DNA of 64,000 bases from Legionella feeleii (GCF_001467625.1 NZ_LNYB01000085.1:331-64330); one strand, 5' to 3'. Shown: positions 19,484-28,373, counted from the stretch's first letter. Made by a program: numbers and translations. Notes: generated by a model not told the origin, from the sequence alone.

Positions 19484-21190
19484 CTAAGGGACTTTACCGA
19501 TACGCAGCAAACCTATTGTTTCATTAAAAGGTTTTTCGGCCAGAGTTACCAGGCGCTGATTTTGTTGGTCAATGATAGTCAATAGTGTGATTAAGCTATT
19601 CACACCGTGGCAAACAGCATCTGTACGTATGCTTTGGCTGATAAAATCACGCATAAAACCACCAATGGCCTGAGAAGGATTTCGGATGTCGTAACTATTC
19701 GCTTCCGTGTAAGCATTTTGCAATAGCCAGCGGGTAGTTAAGATAATTGCATCGCGGTATTGCTTGCAATTAGACAGGCCTTGGTTAAGACAAAATTGAT
19801 GTAATTCACCCATCACTTCATTAATCCAGCCATTGCCGCTTGTGGCCATCGTGTCAAGGTAACGCCCATGGTTGTAAGCATCATTTGGATCGTAGATTTG
19901 CCTTGCCAAAATTGCTGACGCAGTTTTGTCTATTACTTCGCGATAGAGAGAGTCGTTATTGATTTTACTATAGTCGATTAATGCCATTAGAACCCAGCTG
20001 GTCGATATGGTATTGGGGGCACGGAAATCATCACCAACAAAATCACCTTGTTTATTTGCTGCAATAGTCATGTACTGTGCGATTTTAGTGGCCGCATCAT
20101 AATAACGTTGATCGTTAGTGATTAAGTAAAGACGCGAAAGGGCGGAGAGCACTTGCCCGGAATAGAGGAAGGATTGCTTTTTGTTAAAACGCCAATTGTC
20201 TCCTTTGCAACGCACCCCAGATATCACTTGGCCATTATCCATTATCATCGTTAATAACCAATCTCCTGCTCGTTTAGCAGCACTGAGGTAAGCTTCCTCG
20301 TGATAAAAACGGTAAAGTTCCAAGAGCGTAAAAATCGTTTTGGACGTAGTGCCAACTGATAGAAAGCAAGTTTTTTCCTTGGTATTAATATCATAAGAAT
20401 AATAAAAGCTACCTGCCTGTTTTCCTTGTGTGACTTGCATCCCGAGCAGGAAGGCAGCGATTGCCTTGAAGTGTTTTTCCAGCTGTGGATCTTTATTCAA
20501 CCGGTAAATTTTCAAAAGGGTATATAAACTTGAGGCACTATAAATGGTGTGTAATTTGCTGCCGCGGTTGTCTTCTGCTACATCGTATTTTTTATAAAAG
20601 CCATGTAATTGCGGATGCATGTTGTTAAGTAGGTAATGTTGACTGGAATAAATCTGTTGTTTAATTAAATCGCCGTCTAAATAGCGTATTACTACCCGAT
20701 TGCTTTGTAATTCCAATCCTTTTCCCTTGTCTTCAATGAAGGAATAATAACGGCGGGGTGGGTAGTCAAAAATAACCTGGAAGCGAAAGGCTGCTAATTC
20801 CTTCGTACCAATAGGCTTTAAGCGGCTTTGTTCCAAAGCACGCTCTGTTGCTTTTGCAATCGTTTTGGATAACGAGGCTTCATTTGCGGTCCCCACACCT
20901 AGTTGTTGCCCTTGAAAATAGGCGATTACACTCACATACCAGTATCTATGCGCATATTGTGTATCCCACCGTTTATCCAGTATTTGAGCGTTTGGTAGAG
21001 TGGTATTAAAGAGTTTAGAGGCTGCAATGGAGCGGACATACTGGATGACTGCGTCGCGAAACTCGTTATTTTGTTGGTTGGCTGAGGGGAGAGTCACTGC
21101 TGGGCTGGATGGTAAGGCTGCGGCGGGTAAACTCTGTGAGAAAGGCAGCAAAACCAGGCTTAATAAGCTTGTTGTTATTATTTTAAGCAT
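19484..21190 (-). CDS. Exported (alpha/alpha)6-barrel-like protein, function unknown
   Basis: The 568-aa protein has a signal peptide (hydrophobic residues 4-24, cleavage probably after the AAA region). A region of about 160 residues follows with a mixed fold. Then comes a long helical region with repeated Trp/Tyr-rich helices (residues about 200-540), for example LYTLLKIYRLNKD, ILVARQIYDPND-like and TLLELYRFYHEEAYL, the look of a six-hairpin glycosidase or epimerase toroid. No catalytic residue can be assigned. Its placement between the FabL-type gene and the ACP operon suggests envelope glycan or lipid work, which is inference only. Confidence 0.6.
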   Translation of the reverse strand: MLKIITTSLLSLVLLPFSQSLPAAALPSSPAVTLPSANQQNNEFRDAVIQYVRSIAASKLFNTTLPNAQILDKRWDTQYAHRYWYVSVIAYFQGQQLGVGTANEASLSKTIAKATERALEQSRLKPIGTKELAAFRFQVIFDYPPRRYYSFIEDKGKGLELQSNRVVIRYLDGDLIKQQIYSSQHYLLNNMHPQLHGFYKKYDVAEDNRGSKLHTIYSASSLYTLLKIYRLNKDPQLEKHFKAIAAFLLGMQVTQGKQAGSFYYSYDINTKEKTCFLSVGTTSKTIFTLLELYRFYHEEAYLSAAKRAGDWLLTMIMDNGQVISGVRCKGDNWRFNKKQSFLYSGQVLSALSRLYLITNDQRYYDAATKIAQYMTIAANKQGDFVGDDFRAPNTISTSWVLMALIDYSKINNDSLYREVIDKTASAILARQIYDPNDAYNHGRYLDTMATSGNGWINEVMGELHQFCLNQGLSNCKQYRDAIILTTRWLLQNAYTEANSYDIRNPSQAIGGFMRDFISQSIRTDAVCHGVNSLITLLTIIDQQNQRLVTLAEKPFNETIGLLRIGKVP

Positions 21191-21319
21191 TAATCAGAAT
21201 CCTTTGGCGCTAAAAAAGCCGAGGGTTGCAAATAACAGTTCCCAATTATGCTTCATTCTCTCTTTATTTTCATGCTAACAAAAAAAATTCTTCTATAAAC
21301 CTCATGTTTGTATAAATTG

Positions 21320-21336
21320 TATACATTTAATGTATA
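21320..21336. promoter_or_regulatory. Perfect 17-bp palindrome upstream of the ACP operon (candidate operator)
   Basis: TATACATT and AATGTATA flank a central T. It lies between the divergent 19484-21190 gene and the ACP operon, 75 nt before the ACP start. It is the size of a dimeric repressor site (TetR/FadR/GntR types), but no regulator gene is adjacent. A weak -10 (TACAAT) occurs about 40 nt before the ACP start. Confidence 0.4.
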
Positions 21337-21411
21337 TCGACGTAGCTGAGCGCTAAAAGTTTGTGATACAATCTGAAGTTTTTTGAACTAGCTGAGCTCT
21401 GAGGATAGAAC

Positions 21412-21825
21412 ATGAATGTAGATAGCGTATACCCCAAGGTGAGGGAAATTATCGCTGACGTACTGGTTATCGACGAAGAAGAAGTCTCTTTAAACAGTCG
21501 ATTGATTGCCGATTTAGGTGCTGAATCTATCGATTTTCTCGATTTGGTTTTTCAGTTAGAAAAAGAATTCGCTATCAAAATACCACGGGGTCAATTAGAG
21601 AAAAATGCTCGTGGCGATTTGGCGGAAGATGAATTTGAGAAAGGTGGCGTATTAACCGCACAAGGGATGCAGGCACTTAAAAATTATTTAAGTGAAGTAC
21701 CTGCTGAACATTTCAAGGCTAACATGAAGGTCAATGAAATTCCTATGCTGTTTACGGTAGAAACCTTTTGTAAGCTGGTTGTTGTCGCTGTCAGCGAGCA
21801 AAACGCTTGTGAAACTGTCGCCTAA
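21412..21825 (+). CDS. Specialised acyl carrier protein (AcpXL-like)
   Basis: The 137-aa protein is longer than housekeeping ACP (about 78 aa). The phosphopantetheine site is GAESIDFLDL, with the attachment serine S39 at the start of helix 2. There is a 45-residue insertion (about 62-107) before the last helix. It heads a tightly packed operon: dehydratase, two ketosynthases, acyltransferase. A dedicated ACP beside an LpxL-type acyltransferase matches rhizobial AcpXL, which carries C28 acyl chains for lipid A. The stop overlaps the next ATG by one base. Confidence 0.8.
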   Translation: MNVDSVYPKVREIIADVLVIDEEEVSLNSRLIADLGAESIDFLDLVFQLEKEFAIKIPRGQLEKNARGDLAEDEFEKGGVLTAQGMQALKNYLSEVPAEHFKANMKVNEIPMLFTVETFCKLVVVAVSEQNACETVA

Positions 21826-22742
21826 TGCGCTTTTTATTTGTTGATAGAATCCTGCAATTATCCCCCGGTGAAATGGTGCGGGGGATAAAGCACATTACGC
21901 AGGATGATACCTACCTTTGTCCAAGTGCTGAAGGCCCTCTCTGTTTTATGCCTTCTCTGATTGGCGAGACTTTGGGACAGTTAGCAGCCTGGAATACCAT
22001 GTTTTGCAATGATTTCACGTCAAGACCTGTTGCCGGGGTTGTTGCAAGTGCCTGCTTGCACCGCCCTGCCTATGTCGGTGAAACGTTGTTGTTAGAGTCC
22101 TTTATCGAGCGTCTCGATGATGCTGCTGTACAGTACCATAGCGTAGCTCGTGTTGGTGACGAAGTGATTTTCAATATTGATGGTGCTTTAGGTCCTATGC
22201 TGCCTATGGCAGATTTTATTGATCAGGATGAGGTGCGTCGTCAATTTAATGAGGTAAATAGACCCGGTGAATGGCCGCCGCAGAGTTTTGTTGAGGGGGT
22301 TGTTACCGAAAAACCTGATCCCACTCTTATTACTGGCCTACCTAAATGTGCGGCTCCTATGTCGTTTGACCAGATTCTTACTTCAGAGTCAGGTGTAAGC
22401 TTGAGTGCGATAAAATCTATCACTCGGGCTGCCCCTTATTTTCCAGATCATTTCCCCAACAAACCCGTTTTACCCCTGACTATTTTATTGGAGTGTAAAT
22501 TGAATTTGGCGCAAGAATTTGTGCGACGTGCCTCTTTCTCCAATGCCTATGAGGTCAGTGAGTTCCGTAAAATAAAAATGAATGAATTTGTTTACCCCGG
22601 CGATGTTCTAATCTGTTATGTCAAAGTCAAACAGCAAGATGAGCAACAGTTGGTGTTGAGCTATCGCAGTGAAGTAGCAGGTAAACGAGTATGTGTTTTA
22701 GATGTAGTGATGAAGGCGAAAGGTACGAAACATGAAAAATAG
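21825..22742 (+). CDS. Double-hotdog FabZ/FabA-like dehydratase
   Basis: The 305-aa protein has two hotdog domains. The second has the catalytic motif FPDHFPNKPVLP with H209 and an acidic residue in the helix (E223 in ILLEC), so it can dehydrate 3-hydroxyacyl-ACP. The first (residues 1-130, beginning RFLFVDRILQLSPGEMV) has the hotdog outline but no HFP motif and is probably structural. The family position is that of FabZXL in rhizobia, although fused double-hotdog forms are also seen in PUFA synthases. It overlaps its neighbours by 1 and 11 nt. Confidence 0.78.
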   Translation: MRFLFVDRILQLSPGEMVRGIKHITQDDTYLCPSAEGPLCFMPSLIGETLGQLAAWNTMFCNDFTSRPVAGVVASACLHRPAYVGETLLLESFIERLDDAAVQYHSVARVGDEVIFNIDGALGPMLPMADFIDQDEVRRQFNEVNRPGEWPPQSFVEGVVTEKPDPTLITGLPKCAAPMSFDQILTSESGVSLSAIKSITRAAPYFPDHFPNKPVLPLTILLECKLNLAQEFVRRASFSNAYEVSEFRKIKMNEFVYPGDVLICYVKVKQQDEQQLVLSYRSEVAGKRVCVLDVVMKAKGTKHEK

Positions 22743-24030
22743 ACGCGTGGCAGTTACTGGTCTGGGAGTTGTATCGCCCTTAGGCAATGATGTGCAATCT
22801 ACTTGGACTAATCTGCTGGCAGGTCAATCAGGTATCGCTGAGATAAGACAATTTGATGCCAGTGCTTTTCCTACCTATATTGCAGCGGAAGTCAAAGGTT
22901 TTACATCTAATCTGGCTACTGGCGGGAAGCACAAGCGTTTTACCATGCCGTTTACCCAATATGCTCTGGATGCTGCGCAGCAAGCTTTTGCAGATGCGGG
23001 AATTCGACCTGAAAAACGGACTGCCAAGCGTTGGGGAGTGGTGACCGGAAGTGGAATGATGACCGCCGAATTTTCTTATCTGCAACGGTTTCAACAAACT
23101 TGCGCTACAACTGGTGAGATCGATTGGAGTCAATTGCAGGATAATACCCGGGATTTTTATAGGTTGGTTGATTTTGGAAAAACAACCTCAAACTCAGGTT
23201 TGTCTTCGCTTATTCAGGAATTTGGGATTGAAGGTTTTGCAACATCTGTGCATACCGCCTGCGCTTCTGGAGGACAGGCTTTAGGGTTAGCGATGCAAGT
23301 TATTCGCCGCGGTGAAGCTGATTTTATGTTGGCAGGCGGTTTTGATTCGATGATCAATCCTCTAGGCCTTTCCAGTTTCTGCTTGTTAGGCGCTTTATCT
23401 ACGTATAATGAGACACCAACCACAGCAAGCAGACCGTTTGATGGTACTCGTAATGGTTTTGTCTTGGGTGAGGGCGCAGCTTTCCTAATATTGGAAGAGT
23501 GGAGCAAGGCAAGGGCTCGCGGCGCAAAAATCTATGCTGAATTGGCGGGGGAAGGCAACTCGTTAAGTTCTTATCGGATTACGGATTCCCATCCAAATGG
23601 CGATGGCGCTATCCAAGCGATTGAACGGGCTTTGCAAGATGCGGGTGTGCAAGCGAGTGATGTTGATTACATCAATGCCCACGGAACCTCAACTAAAATG
23701 AATGATCTAAGTGAAACGAATGCAATTAAAGCAGTTTTTGGGGAACAGGCCTATCAATTACCAGTCAGCTCTACAAAAAGCCAGACAGGTCATTTGATTG
23801 CGGCTGCTGGGGCATTGGAAGCTGTCTTGTCTGTCTTATCGATTCAACATGCACAAGTTCCCAAAACAGCCAATTTAACGGTAGCCGATCCTGATTGTAA
23901 CCTGGATTATGTCGTTGATGGTCCACGCGAAAAATCATTAGGTGTGGTACTATCCAATTCTTTTGGGTTTGGCGGTTCAAATAGCTGTTTGCTATTCAAG
24001 CATCCCGAATTTGAAGGAGCTGGTAAATGA
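22732..24030 (+). CDS. Beta-ketoacyl-ACP synthase II-like (catalytically complete)
   Basis: The 432-aa thiolase-fold condensing enzyme elongates acyl-ACP with malonyl-ACP. The catalytic Cys is C177 in HTACASGG. The histidines are H317 in NAHGTST and H354 in KSQTGH, and K349 is conserved, so the Cys-His-His-Lys set is intact. It overlaps the next ketosynthase-like gene by 4 nt, suggesting coupled synthesis in a 1:1 complex. Together they resemble FabF2XL/FabF1XL or a KS/chain-length-factor pair. Confidence 0.9.
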   Translation: MKNRRVAVTGLGVVSPLGNDVQSTWTNLLAGQSGIAEIRQFDASAFPTYIAAEVKGFTSNLATGGKHKRFTMPFTQYALDAAQQAFADAGIRPEKRTAKRWGVVTGSGMMTAEFSYLQRFQQTCATTGEIDWSQLQDNTRDFYRLVDFGKTTSNSGLSSLIQEFGIEGFATSVHTACASGGQALGLAMQVIRRGEADFMLAGGFDSMINPLGLSSFCLLGALSTYNETPTTASRPFDGTRNGFVLGEGAAFLILEEWSKARARGAKIYAELAGEGNSLSSYRITDSHPNGDGAIQAIERALQDAGVQASDVDYINAHGTSTKMNDLSETNAIKAVFGEQAYQLPVSSTKSQTGHLIAAAGALEAVLSVLSIQHAQVPKTANLTVADPDCNLDYVVDGPREKSLGVVLSNSFGFGGSNSCLLFKHPEFEGAGK

Positions 24031-25304
24031 GTAACGCCAATCGTGTTTTTATTACGGGACTAAGTGCTTTAACTGCTTGTGGTGAAACGGCTGACAGTAC
24101 CTGGGATGCACTCCTTGCCGGTCAAAGCGGTATCGGTGAAATCAGTCAATGGGATTTATCGACTTGGGACTACCGTTTGGGGGGGGAACTGAAGAATTTT
24201 CAACCCGCCAAGATGCTCCCGGATCGCAAACTAATAAAAGTTATTTCGCGCCAGGATGCTATGGGCATTAATGCGGCGATGCAAGCCATCAATCATAGCC
24301 AGCTTCTTCCTTACCGTGAAACGCTGGCTTCTACAGAATCGTTTAATGATCAAACTGCCGTGTATGTTGGCTCGCCCGGGAATAAATATTTTCAGCAATA
24401 TGATTTTTTGCCTTTGCTCGCCAAAACAGGGAGTGATATGCAGCAGTTTGCTACACAGCTGTTTAATGAAGTGCATCCTATGTGGTTACTGCGCATTTTA
24501 CCTAATAATGTTTTGGCTTATACCGGTATTAGCTATGGTTTTAAAGGGCCTAACCACAATATCACTAACCACGCAGTGAGTGGCACACAGGCTATTTTAG
24601 AGGCTTATCATGCGATTAGGCAGAGACAGGCTGAACGAGCAGTAGTCGTTGGCTACGATATAGGGATAGAACCCCAGGCACTCTTTTATTATGAAAAATT
24701 GGGAGTCATGAGTGCAAATCATTTAAAGCCCTTTGATAAAGAACATGATGGGACTGTCTTGGCCGAGGGGGCCGCTGCATTGATTCTTGAAAGTGAAGCA
24801 AGTGTACAAGCGCGTTCTGCGACTTGTTATGGAGAAATTGTCGGAGGTTTGTCTGCCAGTGAGGCATCCGGGCTTTTTTCTATTGAAGCAGAAGGCAACC
24901 ATTTGGCTGACCTGATGTCGAATACCCTTGAAACTTACCAAGTTAATTCCTCCGAAGTAGGTATGTTAGTGGCTCATGGCAATGGCAATAGCAAATCAGA
25001 TGACAGTGAGGCCATAGCGATTCAGCATGTTTTTGGTGATAACCCTATACCGGTTACTGCCTTTAAATGGGCCATGGGGCATACGCTTTGTGCTTCCGGT
25101 GTTTTGGATACGGTATTGACAACCTATGCTTTGCGTAACGATTGTGTTCCTGGTATCGCCAATTTCAATCAGGCTGCCTCTGTTTGCGAGCCATTGAATA
25201 TAAGCGCTGATCATCGTTCATTACAAGGTAATAAACAGGCTGTCATGATCAATCGTGGGTTTGCCAGTATGAATGCCTGTTTGGTGATCAAAGCTTGTGA
25301 CTGA
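24027..25304 (+). CDS. Ketosynthase-like protein lacking the active-site cysteine
   Basis: The 425-aa protein has the FabF fold throughout. The Cys position is alanine: the segment NHAVSGTQAI aligns with TACASGGQAL of its neighbour, so A183 replaces Cys. H317 (AHGNGN), K347 and H352 (KWAMGH) remain. Such proteins cannot load acyl chains themselves. By analogy to chain-length factors they may pair with the complete ketosynthase encoded just upstream (4-nt overlap) and set product length. That pairing is inference. Confidence 0.8.
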   Translation: MSNANRVFITGLSALTACGETADSTWDALLAGQSGIGEISQWDLSTWDYRLGGELKNFQPAKMLPDRKLIKVISRQDAMGINAAMQAINHSQLLPYRETLASTESFNDQTAVYVGSPGNKYFQQYDFLPLLAKTGSDMQQFATQLFNEVHPMWLLRILPNNVLAYTGISYGFKGPNHNITNHAVSGTQAILEAYHAIRQRQAERAVVVGYDIGIEPQALFYYEKLGVMSANHLKPFDKEHDGTVLAEGAAALILESEASVQARSATCYGEIVGGLSASEASGLFSIEAEGNHLADLMSNTLETYQVNSSEVGMLVAHGNGNSKSDDSEAIAIQHVFGDNPIPVTAFKWAMGHTLCASGVLDTVLTTYALRNDCVPGIANFNQAASVCEPLNISADHRSLQGNKQAVMINRGFASMNACLVIKACD

Positions 25305-26148
25305 ATTAGCTGATAAGATTAATAGCTTGCCCTTATCATGGAGCGGGCGCTTCTTATACCGTTATCTACCTTATCGCCGTAAGGTAATTATGGCTAATAT
25401 TGCACAAGTGTTTGGTCAGCACTTGACTATCGCGCAACAAACCCATCTTGCTAAAGCATTTTATTCGCATCTGGCTACCTCCATCAAAGAAGCAATTCAG
25501 TTGCGTTTTATGAGCGAACAGAAACTTAGCGAACGTGTGGAAGTACGCGGGTACGAGCGTTTGTTGGCGATTGCTGCCGAAAATAAAGGGGTGTTGGTAT
25601 TAACGGGTCATTTTGGGAATTGGGAATTTGCACCGCTTGGCGGGATTCTCAATTTTAAGCAATTTCAAGGGCAATTTCATTTTATCCGCCGCACCTTGGG
25701 AAATAAAACCTTGGAGCGCATCTTGTTTGGCCGTTATTACCGGGCAGGGTTAAATGTGATTCCCAAGAAAAATTCACTGCAACAAGTTTGTGATGCATTG
25801 GATCAAAATCACGCTGTGGTTTTTGTTTTAGATCAACATGCGTCGATAGTGAATCGTGATGGTATTGCAGCCGAATTTTTTGGCAAGAAAGCTGGAACTT
25901 ATCGCAGTCTGGCAAGCTTTGCGCGCCACACCGGGGTACCGGTAGTTCCTGCGGCAGGTTACCGGTTACCTGATGGACGTCATGTGCTTGAGTTTCATGA
26001 GCCGATCAAATGGCAAGACTATGGTAGTACGCAAGAATCGATTTATCGTAATACGCTTGCTTATAATCAGGCTTTGGAACGCATTATTTTAGCCCACCCA
26101 GAACAATGGTTGTGGTTACATAAGCGCTGGAAATTAAAAGAAAAATAA
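25297..26148 (+). CDS. LpxL/HtrB-family lipid A acyltransferase (LpxXL-like)
   Basis: The 283-aa protein is slightly short for LpxL (about 306). The HX4E catalytic motif is in LTGHFGNWEFAP (near residue 108), and DQHASIVNRDG with GKKAGTYRSLASFARHTGVPVVP is family-typical. It starts with GTG inside the end of the preceding ketosynthase gene (8-nt overlap). An inner-membrane enzyme at the end of an ACP-dehydratase-ketosynthase operon is best explained as transferring that operon's product to lipid A or another envelope lipid. Confidence 0.85.
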   Translation: MTELADKINSLPLSWSGRFLYRYLPYRRKVIMANIAQVFGQHLTIAQQTHLAKAFYSHLATSIKEAIQLRFMSEQKLSERVEVRGYERLLAIAAENKGVLVLTGHFGNWEFAPLGGILNFKQFQGQFHFIRRTLGNKTLERILFGRYYRAGLNVIPKKNSLQQVCDALDQNHAVVFVLDQHASIVNRDGIAAEFFGKKAGTYRSLASFARHTGVPVVPAAGYRLPDGRHVLEFHEPIKWQDYGSTQESIYRNTLAYNQALERIILAHPEQWLWLHKRWKLKEK

Positions 26149-26190
26149 CCTTTGCTTAGCGGTATAAATGGCCTTAGGCCGTAAGCCACG

Positions 26191-26934
26191 TTACTGCGGA
26201 ATAAAAAACTCAAAATCGTAATTATAAATTCGTACAAAAGTGCCATCATTTAGAATTTGCTCCAGGACTTCATTTATTTGCTCTATTTGTTCTCTGTTGT
26301 CCATCGTTGTTGCAATAGCAATACCATCACCTAATGAAAATTTCTCTGGCAGTAGGCGTATATTGGTTGGATGTTGATGTATAAAAAACATAGCTGTGTA
26401 GGTGTTCATGAAAATGGCATCAATTGCATTCGAAGTAAGAGCCTGGATTAAATCCCTTGGCTGCTCAAAGGGAACTACCGTGAACTGGCCAACAAAATTT
26501 TGATTGAGATAATTGAAGTATTCCTTTCCTTTTAGGCAACCTACCTTTTTTCCTACTAAATCTGTTGCATGTCTAAATGGGGCTTGCTGCATGGTGACAA
26601 ACCCGGCAGAGCTAGGCATGTAAGGAATGCTAAATAAATACTGTGATTGACTAGAGGGTGTAATAATGATTGCCCCCAGTAAAAAATCGACTTTGTTTGC
26701 TTGCAGCGCGGAAAATAACTCGTAATACGGCATGCCTATATATTGGCATTGCCAATGCAGACGTGCACAGATTATATTCATCAACTGAATATCGAACCCC
26801 CCAATTGGATAGGCAGGATTATTAACTACAAAAGGTGGGTCATAGATTGGCGTGCCAATTTTAACAGAGGCATCTACATTAAAAGATAAACAAAAAAATA
26901 ACGCTACAACGACGCGAAGACAAGTCTTTGCCAT
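26191..26934 (-). CDS. Periplasmic amino-acid-type solute-binding protein (SBP_bac_3)
   Basis: The 247-aa product has a signal peptide (VVVALFFCLSFNVDA). The family-3 binding fold follows: an IGTPIYDPPFV start, PIGGFDIQLMNIICARL, FLLGAIIITPSSQ and KKVGCLKGKEYFNYL. No permease or ATPase gene is adjacent, so it is either an orphan receptor served by a transporter elsewhere or a sensor. It is convergent with the acyltransferase gene. Confidence 0.85.
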   Translation of the reverse strand: MAKTCLRVVVALFFCLSFNVDASVKIGTPIYDPPFVVNNPAYPIGGFDIQLMNIICARLHWQCQYIGMPYYELFSALQANKVDFLLGAIIITPSSQSQYLFSIPYMPSSAGFVTMQQAPFRHATDLVGKKVGCLKGKEYFNYLNQNFVGQFTVVPFEQPRDLIQALTSNAIDAIFMNTYTAMFFIHQHPTNIRLLPEKFSLGDGIAIATTMDNREQIEQINEVLEQILNDGTFVRIYNYDFEFFIPQ

Positions 26935-27073
26935 AGACGTATCCCATAGTTATTTTTTTAAGTATAGAACGACTTTGGATCATCGATAAAACAGGTCTAA
27001 TTCTCTCTAGACAGGACAAAACTTGAGAATCGAGTCTTTGCGATCATTTAGAGAAACAATCGAGCTTGATTCT

Positions 27074-27095
27074 GAACAAAAAGTGGTTTTTGTTC
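27074..27095. other. Perfect 9-bp hairpin upstream of panD
   Basis: GAACAAAAA (27074-27082) pairs with TTTTTGTTC (27087-27095) around GTGG. The roughly 300-nt gap 26935-27234 otherwise shows no gene; a 67-codon ORF there was rejected. The stem contains A- and T-runs on each side, so it could terminate in both directions, or it may be a leader structure of panD. Confidence 0.35.
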
Positions 27096-27234
27096 GTAAC
27101 GACAATAAAAATTTTTGCCCCATACCAAGTCTGAATCTAAATAATGTTTGGAACATAATTACCGGGGTTGGTTTATATGTTACCATTGGCTCCTTTTCTT
27201 GGCCATGTGGCATTAATAAAAGGTGAGATTAGGC

Positions 27235-27654
27235 ATGTTTTATCGGAAAATGTTGAAATCAAAAATTCATCGCGCTTGCATTACCCAAGCTGATTTGGAC
27301 TATGAGGGGAGTATCACCCTGTCCCCAGAACTGCTTGCTGCGGCTAATATTTTACCCAATGAGGCAGTCCATGTGTGGAATGTGACCGCAGGAACACGAT
27401 TTGAAACCTATGCGATAACTGGTGAAAAAGGGTCTACAGACGTCTGTGTCAATGGTGCCGCCGCTCATTTAGTCACGCCTGGCGACATTGTAATTATTGC
27501 AACCTTTATCCAGCTTCCTGAAGAGCATTGTCAGAACCATAATCCTAAGGTTGTCTTCGTTGACAGCAATAATCGTATAAAAGACATTCGCCCAGAGCTT
27601 GCAGAGAACAATAAGCAGGCGGCCAGTGTTAATAACGCTGCTTGTGAGGTATAG
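27235..27654 (+). CDS. panD: Aspartate 1-decarboxylase
   Basis: It converts aspartate to beta-alanine for pantothenate. The product is 139 aa, with the self-processing site EGS (Gly-Ser, cleavage creates the pyruvoyl group) in ADLDYEGSI and the later NGAAAHL motif. ATG 27235 is preferred over in-frame GTG 27223 because AGGTGAG is a Shine-Dalgarno 8 nt upstream. It is unlinked here to panB/panC. Confidence 0.95.
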   Translation: MFYRKMLKSKIHRACITQADLDYEGSITLSPELLAAANILPNEAVHVWNVTAGTRFETYAITGEKGSTDVCVNGAAAHLVTPGDIVIIATFIQLPEEHCQNHNPKVVFVDSNNRIKDIRPELAENNKQAASVNNAACEV

Positions 27655-27661
27655 GAGAATG

Positions 27662-27687
27662 CCCGTATTGCATGCTGCTAATACGGG
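27662..27687. terminator. Hairpin after panD
   Basis: CCCGTATT (27662-27669) pairs perfectly with AATACGGG (27680-27687). It lies between panD and the convergent GST remnant. The stem is GC-capped but no T-run follows, so intrinsic termination is uncertain. Confidence 0.4.
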
Positions 27688-27696
27688 GGCGCCAGG

Positions 27697-28373
27697 TTAA
27701 GCGTAAGAGATTAGCTTTCTTGCCCGTTCTAATTCCGCATTCACATCATGAATACAGGATTGAAAGCTGGGACGTTGAAAATTCTGCCGCAGATAAGTGC
27801 TTAGATGGGGGCATTTGGCATGCTCCACGGGATAGCCTGACTGATACATGCTGAGAAAAATACTCGTGATGGCGATATCTGCTATCGTAAACTGCTCGTC
27901 CACCAGGTACCGTGTGCCACGCAACTGTTCCTCCAAATAGGCCGCAACCGGTGGAAAGTTTTCCGCAAGTGCCTCGTTAATTCCATGCTCAGCGGGTCTG
28001 CGGTTACGGTAGAGGGGAGCAGCAAGTACGGTTTGATAAATAGCAAGGAGCAATGGCCTGAAATAAGGCTGTATCGGCGTATTCTTCAAACCAGAGTGCT
28101 TTACCTAAAGCTTCCAGCAGTGGTGGGATAAAAAGAGGGGGAAGGGTATTGCTTTTCGAGATAGGCACAAATGGCCGATGAATCTGCTAATACGTAATCA
28201 CCCTCCCTGAATGCGGGAGTTTTTCTTAGCGGGCTAATCGCTTCAAATTCTGCCGAAACGGCCAACATCGGATTAACTGGTTGGGTAATAAAGGAGGGAC
28301 TCTTTTCTTACATCAGGATTTGCGGTTTGCGCACAAACACGGAGGCTGGTTCGCCATATAAGATTCTCGTCAT
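27697..28373 (-). pseudogene. Glutathione S-transferase, frameshifted remnant
   Basis: Read on the minus strand from ATG 28373, MTRILYGEPASVFVRKPQ begins a typical GST N-terminus and soon meets a stop. Shifted frames then give NPMLAVSAEFEAISPLRKTP, DSSAICAYLEKQYPSP, then LGKALWFEEYADTALFQAIAP. The C-terminal domain (IYQTVLAAPLYRN to the end) is in yet another frame, open from 28089. At least three frame breaks separate an otherwise complete ~225-aa GST, so it is a pseudogene. No known transposon is visible in it. Sequencing errors are unlikely to explain three breaks. Confidence 0.8.

Noticed and set aside
19466..19485. AGGCGT/ACGCCT hairpin between the FabL-type gene and the exported-protein gene
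   Set aside because: Only 6 bp, no T-run and overlapping a coding end; too weak to call a terminator.
24027..25304. The second ketosynthase as a sequencing-error version of an active enzyme
   Set aside because: Flanking residues also differ (NHAVSG versus TACASG), so the loss of Cys is part of a divergent, intact frame rather than a single error.
27023..27226. 67-codon ORF upstream of panD
   Set aside because: It overlaps the panD Shine-Dalgarno, spans a perfect hairpin and has no recognisable domain or good ribosome site of its own.
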